This document shows, in pieces, positions 61,067 through 64,000 of a stretch of 64,000 nucleotides of DNA. Made by a program: the position numbers and the translations under genes. Under the pieces are notes generated by a model. The model had not been told where the DNA came from and made no database searches. It saw only the letters and a list, made by a program, of their open reading frames with translations. Source of the stretch: Herbaspirillum huttiense (GTDB taxonomy: Bacteria; Pseudomonadota; Gammaproteobacteria; Burkholderiales; Burkholderiaceae_D). Position 1 is the stretch's first letter, and the number at the start of each line of letters is the position of its first letter. Where the stretch lies: NCBI RefSeq assembly GCF_004367745.1, contig NZ_CP037993.1, positions 310,001 through 374,000 on the forward strand, given 5' to 3'.

Positions 61067-62209
61067 TTATGGTCTAAACACACGTTCTAGCGTTGCAGGC
61101 AATAGCGCGGCGTTCGCTGCGCGGATAGTTTTGTGTTTCGCTTTCAGTGCGGAAATATCTGCCTGAAGGTGATCAAAGGTCCGTTGCATGTCTAACCGGG
61201 GAGCGGGCACCGCAATGGTCATCAGCTTTTCTAACCCAAGAGTGCGGTTACGCCCCGCGCCGCCAGGCGATGCTTCGCCGATCTTCAGTATGCCCTCGTC
61301 GGTCAAGAAGTAGTAACGCAGGAACTCGGCTGTTGTCAGTTTTGCGTTGGCCAGGCAGGTAATGAAGCGGTGTGACCCGAAACGGCCGGCATCCTCAGGT
61401 TGAGCAATGGCGATCGCACCTTCCCATGCAAACACATTGGAAAATAACAGATCGCCTGGCTCGATGCGATAAAGGCGCTTCGTACCAACTTCGCTACCTG
61501 AGAGCGGTGGTTTGTGGAATGTACCTTTTCCGAAAGAGCGAATGCCTAATTCAGGATAACTTCCATCAAGAGCAATGGACTGCTCCCGGCGTACCAACGG
61601 TGCTAGTTCGGCCATAGGTAGCAATGGTGCGTCGGCGACGATATCGCGAAACCGCTTAGCTAACAGCCTCTCTGCGCTACGCTCGACTGCATCCAGATGC
61701 GCATCGACCTGCCGAATTTTCTCGCTCAACGCGTCGAGGCGAGTTACCAAGGTCTGTTGTTCAGCCAGCGGCGGCAGTGCAATCTGCTGATCGAGAAAAC
61801 GATCCTCTTTGATCCGAACGCGGTTGGTCGTGCCCTCGCTGGCAGCTTTGCATAAGTCGACAAACGACGAGGACCGGACTAGCCAGCCCATGAACGCCGC
61901 TTCACACCGATCCGGATCACGAAACTCGAATGATGGGAAGTCGTTGCTGACGATGGCCCCATCGAGTTCTTTTGGCACCAGGCCAATTGCACCACTGCGC
62001 GCGTCGATCTTGGACATGATCAGCTGATTCGCTCTGACCACCCTGCGATTCGACACGACATCGCTGCCGCGTACTTTTCCTCGGCTGACAATACCTTTTC
62101 CCCACAGCTTGATTGTGACCTCATGATATTCGGCCGCCGGCTCAAGCACCGCAGATTCATTGGAGCGCTGCAGCAGTTCTCCCAGGGCGACTTTCGGCCA
62201 CGTCGTCAT
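61067..62209 (-). CDS. hsdS: Type I restriction-modification specificity subunit (HsdS)
   Basis: 380-aa specificity subunit that directs methylation and cleavage. Two target-recognition halves are separated by a conserved helical spacer (LPPLAEQQTLVTRLDALSEK), and a second spacer ends the protein (LQADISALKAKHKTIRAANA). The DNA target cannot be predicted. Base composition looks less GC-rich than the flanking chromosome, in line with horizontal acquisition. Its start overlaps the stop of the preceding nuclease gene by four bases. Confidence 0.92.
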   Translation of the reverse strand: MTTWPKVALGELLQRSNESAVLEPAAEYHEVTIKLWGKGIVSRGKVRGSDVVSNRRVVRANQLIMSKIDARSGAIGLVPKELDGAIVSNDFPSFEFRDPDRCEAAFMGWLVRSSSFVDLCKAASEGTTNRVRIKEDRFLDQQIALPPLAEQQTLVTRLDALSEKIRQVDAHLDAVERSAERLLAKRFRDIVADAPLLPMAELAPLVRREQSIALDGSYPELGIRSFGKGTFHKPPLSGSEVGTKRLYRIEPGDLLFSNVFAWEGAIAIAQPEDAGRFGSHRFITCLANAKLTTAEFLRYYFLTDEGILKIGEASPGGAGRNRTLGLEKLMTIAVPAPRLDMQRTFDHLQADISALKAKHKTIRAANAALLPATLERVFRP

Positions 62210-63399
62210 ACACCGTCCTCCGTATGGCCACCGCGCGCGACCCGTTTCGCTTCCAGCTCTTTCCTTGTCTTGCCCAGTTCCTCTGCCAATAACTTCTCAT
62301 CCGGCAATACCGTCTGGTATTCGGCCGCCAACACCTTGTTGGACAAACCTTCCAACGCATAACGGGCTTCGTTCGCGCCTTTGCTCGCGCACAGTATCAA
62401 TCCCACGGGCGGGTTTTCTTCCGGCTTCATCCAGTGCTCGCGCGCGTAGTTCAGATACAGGTGCATCTGTCCCGCATCGGTGTGGCTGAACTTGCCGATC
62501 TTGAGATCGATCACCAACAGGCACTTGAGCCGGCGATGGAAGAACAGCAGGTCGATACGAAACCAGGTGTCATCCAGACGCAGGCGGCGCTGGCGGCCGA
62601 CAAAGGCGAAGTCGTCGCCCAGCTCTAGCAGGAAATCGGCCAGATGCCGGATCAAGGCGTCTTCCAGGTCGGACTCGGAATACTCATCCTTGAGGTTGAG
62701 GAACTCCAGCACAAAGGGGTCCTTGATGGCTTGTTCCGGCGTGATGGCGTCATCGGGGGCGCCCACTTCTCCCTTTTCCAGCATCGCAGCCTTATCGTGC
62801 GACAGCGCGGTCCGTTCGTAGAACTGGCTGTTGACCTGCCGGTCGAGCTGGCGCACTGACCAACCGCAACGCAAGGCCTCGGTTTCATAAAAGGTCCGTG
62901 CCTGCGGATTCTTGACCGAGAGCAAGCGCACATAAGCCGACCACGGAAGCGAGAAGGCTTGAGCCAGTAACGCCAGGTCCGAGGCGCCCTGGCTTGATAT
63001 CTTTGAAATTGCGACTGAAGCCAATTGTGCGGGTACGGCCTGTGCAATTTGGGAAAGGGACGATTTCGCAGACACTGTCTGCGAAATCTGCGCTGTTGGC
63101 CACGCAAGGTAGAACAGTCGCATCTGTTCCAGATTGCGCTCGGAAAAGCCTCGGCCAAACCGACTGGACAGATCCCCGGAAAGACGTTTGAGCAGGGCTT
63201 GCCCATACTCGGCACGTTCCTTGCCGCCCTGCTCGAATTCGACGATGCGCCGTCCTATTTCCCAATAGGAGGCCGTCATCAGTGCATTGACGCTGCGTGC
63301 CGCAGCATGACGCACTGCCTCCAGCAGCGCCACGATATCAGCGTGGACAGCGACGTAGTCAGCCTGGTTCGGCGTCGTCGGCAAGCCAGGTGCGGTCAT
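62206..63399 (-). CDS. DUF1016/YhcG-family PDDEXK nuclease
   Basis: 397-aa protein of the YhcG/DUF1016 family. The N-terminal helical domain (SYWEIGRRIVEFEQGGKERA; FGRGFSERNLEQMRLFYLAW) is followed by a PDDEXK-like nuclease domain (WFRIDLLFFHRRLKCLLVID then LKIGKF). The usual ELK of the active site reads DLK here. It is flanked by hsdM and hsdS and overlaps both by four bases, so it is co-translated with the restriction locus. Its role in that locus is not established; it could be an accessory nuclease. Confidence 0.9.
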   Translation of the reverse strand: MTAPGLPTTPNQADYVAVHADIVALLEAVRHAAARSVNALMTASYWEIGRRIVEFEQGGKERAEYGQALLKRLSGDLSSRFGRGFSERNLEQMRLFYLAWPTAQISQTVSAKSSLSQIAQAVPAQLASVAISKISSQGASDLALLAQAFSLPWSAYVRLLSVKNPQARTFYETEALRCGWSVRQLDRQVNSQFYERTALSHDKAAMLEKGEVGAPDDAITPEQAIKDPFVLEFLNLKDEYSESDLEDALIRHLADFLLELGDDFAFVGRQRRLRLDDTWFRIDLLFFHRRLKCLLVIDLKIGKFSHTDAGQMHLYLNYAREHWMKPEENPPVGLILCASKGANEARYALEGLSNKVLAAEYQTVLPDEKLLAEELGKTRKELEAKRVARGGHTEDGV

Positions 63400-64000
63400 G
63401 CCTGCACCTCGGCCACCAAGTCCTCAATCTCGCCCAGCAGACGCATCACTTCAGCCTCATGGCTGCGCATGGCAGCGATCAGATCTTTCGGGTCAGCATG
63501 TTCCAGTCCGGCCTTGGCATGCGGATTTTTGATGTCCAGGTTGTAGATGGGCCAATAGAGCGCATCGCCTTCGGCTTGCGCCTCCTTGGCGGCCTGCTCG
63601 TGGGCCTGCTGCTTGGCCTTGATGGCGCGCAGTTGATCTTGCAGGGCTGCCTTGTTGCCATTCGTGGCCGCCTGGATGCCTTGCTCCAGCTCGCGGAGGG
63701 GCTTGCCCAAGGCGCTGGCTGCATTGCGTTCGGTGTCGGCCTTGTGCCAAAGCGGCGAGGCGGCTTCGAGGGCCGCTGTGCGCTTGGCCGCAAAGTCGAC
63801 CTTCCATGCCTGCGGGCCTTCTTCACGCTGCTTCCACCAGGCCAGGGCAGGGGCAAATTCTTCGAATTGCAAGGGGGCCGTCTTGCTGTACTTCTTGCGA
63901 CCTTCAGGTAGCGGCAGCTCGTAGTACCAGATCGTGTCGGTCGGGCCGCCGCGCTCAAAGAACAACAGGTTGGCAGGGATATCGGTATAAGGAGCAAATA
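63396..64000 (-). CDS. hsdM: Type I restriction-modification methyltransferase subunit (HsdM), 5' part off the window
   Basis: C-terminal part of an HsdM-type N6-adenine methyltransferase. The window edge falls inside the frame; the visible part begins with YTDIPANLLFFERGGPTDTI and contains IWYYELPLPEGRKKYSKT, a highly conserved sequence of HsdM just beyond the methyltransferase core. A charged helical C-terminal region follows. The catalytic NPPY-type motif lies outside the window. It is upstream of the nuclease and hsdS genes in the same operon. Confidence 0.93.
   Translation of the reverse strand, partial: FAPYTDIPANLLFFERGGPTDTIWYYELPLPEGRKKYSKTAPLQFEEFAPALAWWKQREEGPQAWKVDFAAKRTAALEAASPLWHKADTERNAASALGKPLRELEQGIQAATNGNKAALQDQLRAIKAKQQAHEQAAKEAQAEGDALYWPIYNLDIKNPHAKAGLEHADPKDLIAAMRSHEAEVMRLLGEIEDLVAEVQA

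Noticed and set aside
61067..64000. Possible integrative element boundary near the restriction locus
   Set aside because: No integrase, tRNA gene or attachment-site repeat is visible in the window; transfer is suggested only by content and composition.

Overview
The window is about 64 kb of GC-rich, tightly packed bacterial chromosome. It has no rRNA, tRNA, CRISPR array, insertion sequence or phage genes. Gene content suggests a betaproteobacterium of the Burkholderiales, plausibly Oxalobacteraceae such as Herbaspirillum. The best clue is a lipase-like gene plus RND efflux operon with a divergent LysR gene, laid out like llpE-bpeEF-oprC / ceoAB-opcM of Burkholderia. The genus is an inference from layout and base composition, not a proven assignment.

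Layout. (1) 1-7007: a beta-galactoside uptake and hydrolysis operon on the minus strand (ABC ATPase, GH42 beta-galactosidase, solute-binding protein, permease cut by the window edge), facing a LacI-type regulator with a perfect 12-bp operator between them. (2) 7015-15447: small regulator/enzyme units: a TetR/MFS divergent pair with paired operators, a GAF-GGDEF diguanylate cyclase, a VOC protein, a 5-carboxymethyl-2-hydroxymuconate isomerase, a YheO/DauR-type regulator upstream of a threonine-dehydratase-like enzyme, and an Lrp regulator upstream of a saccharopine-dehydrogenase-like enzyme. (3) 15502-21149: a self-contained TonB system in the unusual order exbD-tonB-receptor-exbB, ending in an exported phospholipase D. 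(4) 21354-31207: a stand-alone MASE1-like membrane protein, a winged-helix protein, CDP-diglyceride hydrolase, a LysR/SDR divergent pair, an Hsp70-like YegD, an RpiR/MFS/Asp-Glu-racemase unit with four operator-like boxes, a REP-like palindrome and an aldo/keto reductase.

(5) 31398-48292 is the most interesting part. A CHASE2 adenylate/guanylate cyclase, a two-partner secretion pair (TpsB and a 1369-residue filamentous-haemagglutinin-like TpsA) and a FecR-domain exported protein run on the plus strand. They meet a convergent class II cyclic-nucleotide phosphodiesterase. Then come a GAF/HD-GYP protein, a membrane-anchored ClpP-fold protein of the COG3904 type, and a MASE1 hybrid histidine kinase with its OmpR-type response regulator. 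Makers and breakers of cAMP and a probable c-di-GMP hydrolase thus surround an adhesin export locus.

(6) 48503-64000: a SulP anion transporter, the llpE-RND efflux operon with its LysR regulator, an AraC/aldo-keto-reductase pair, and the end of a type I restriction locus (hsdM partial, a DUF1016/YhcG nuclease gene, hsdS) running off the right edge.

Start codons were reassigned by hand where a ribosome-binding site or an operator made the longest frame unlikely. All functional names come from motif recognition by eye, with no database search.
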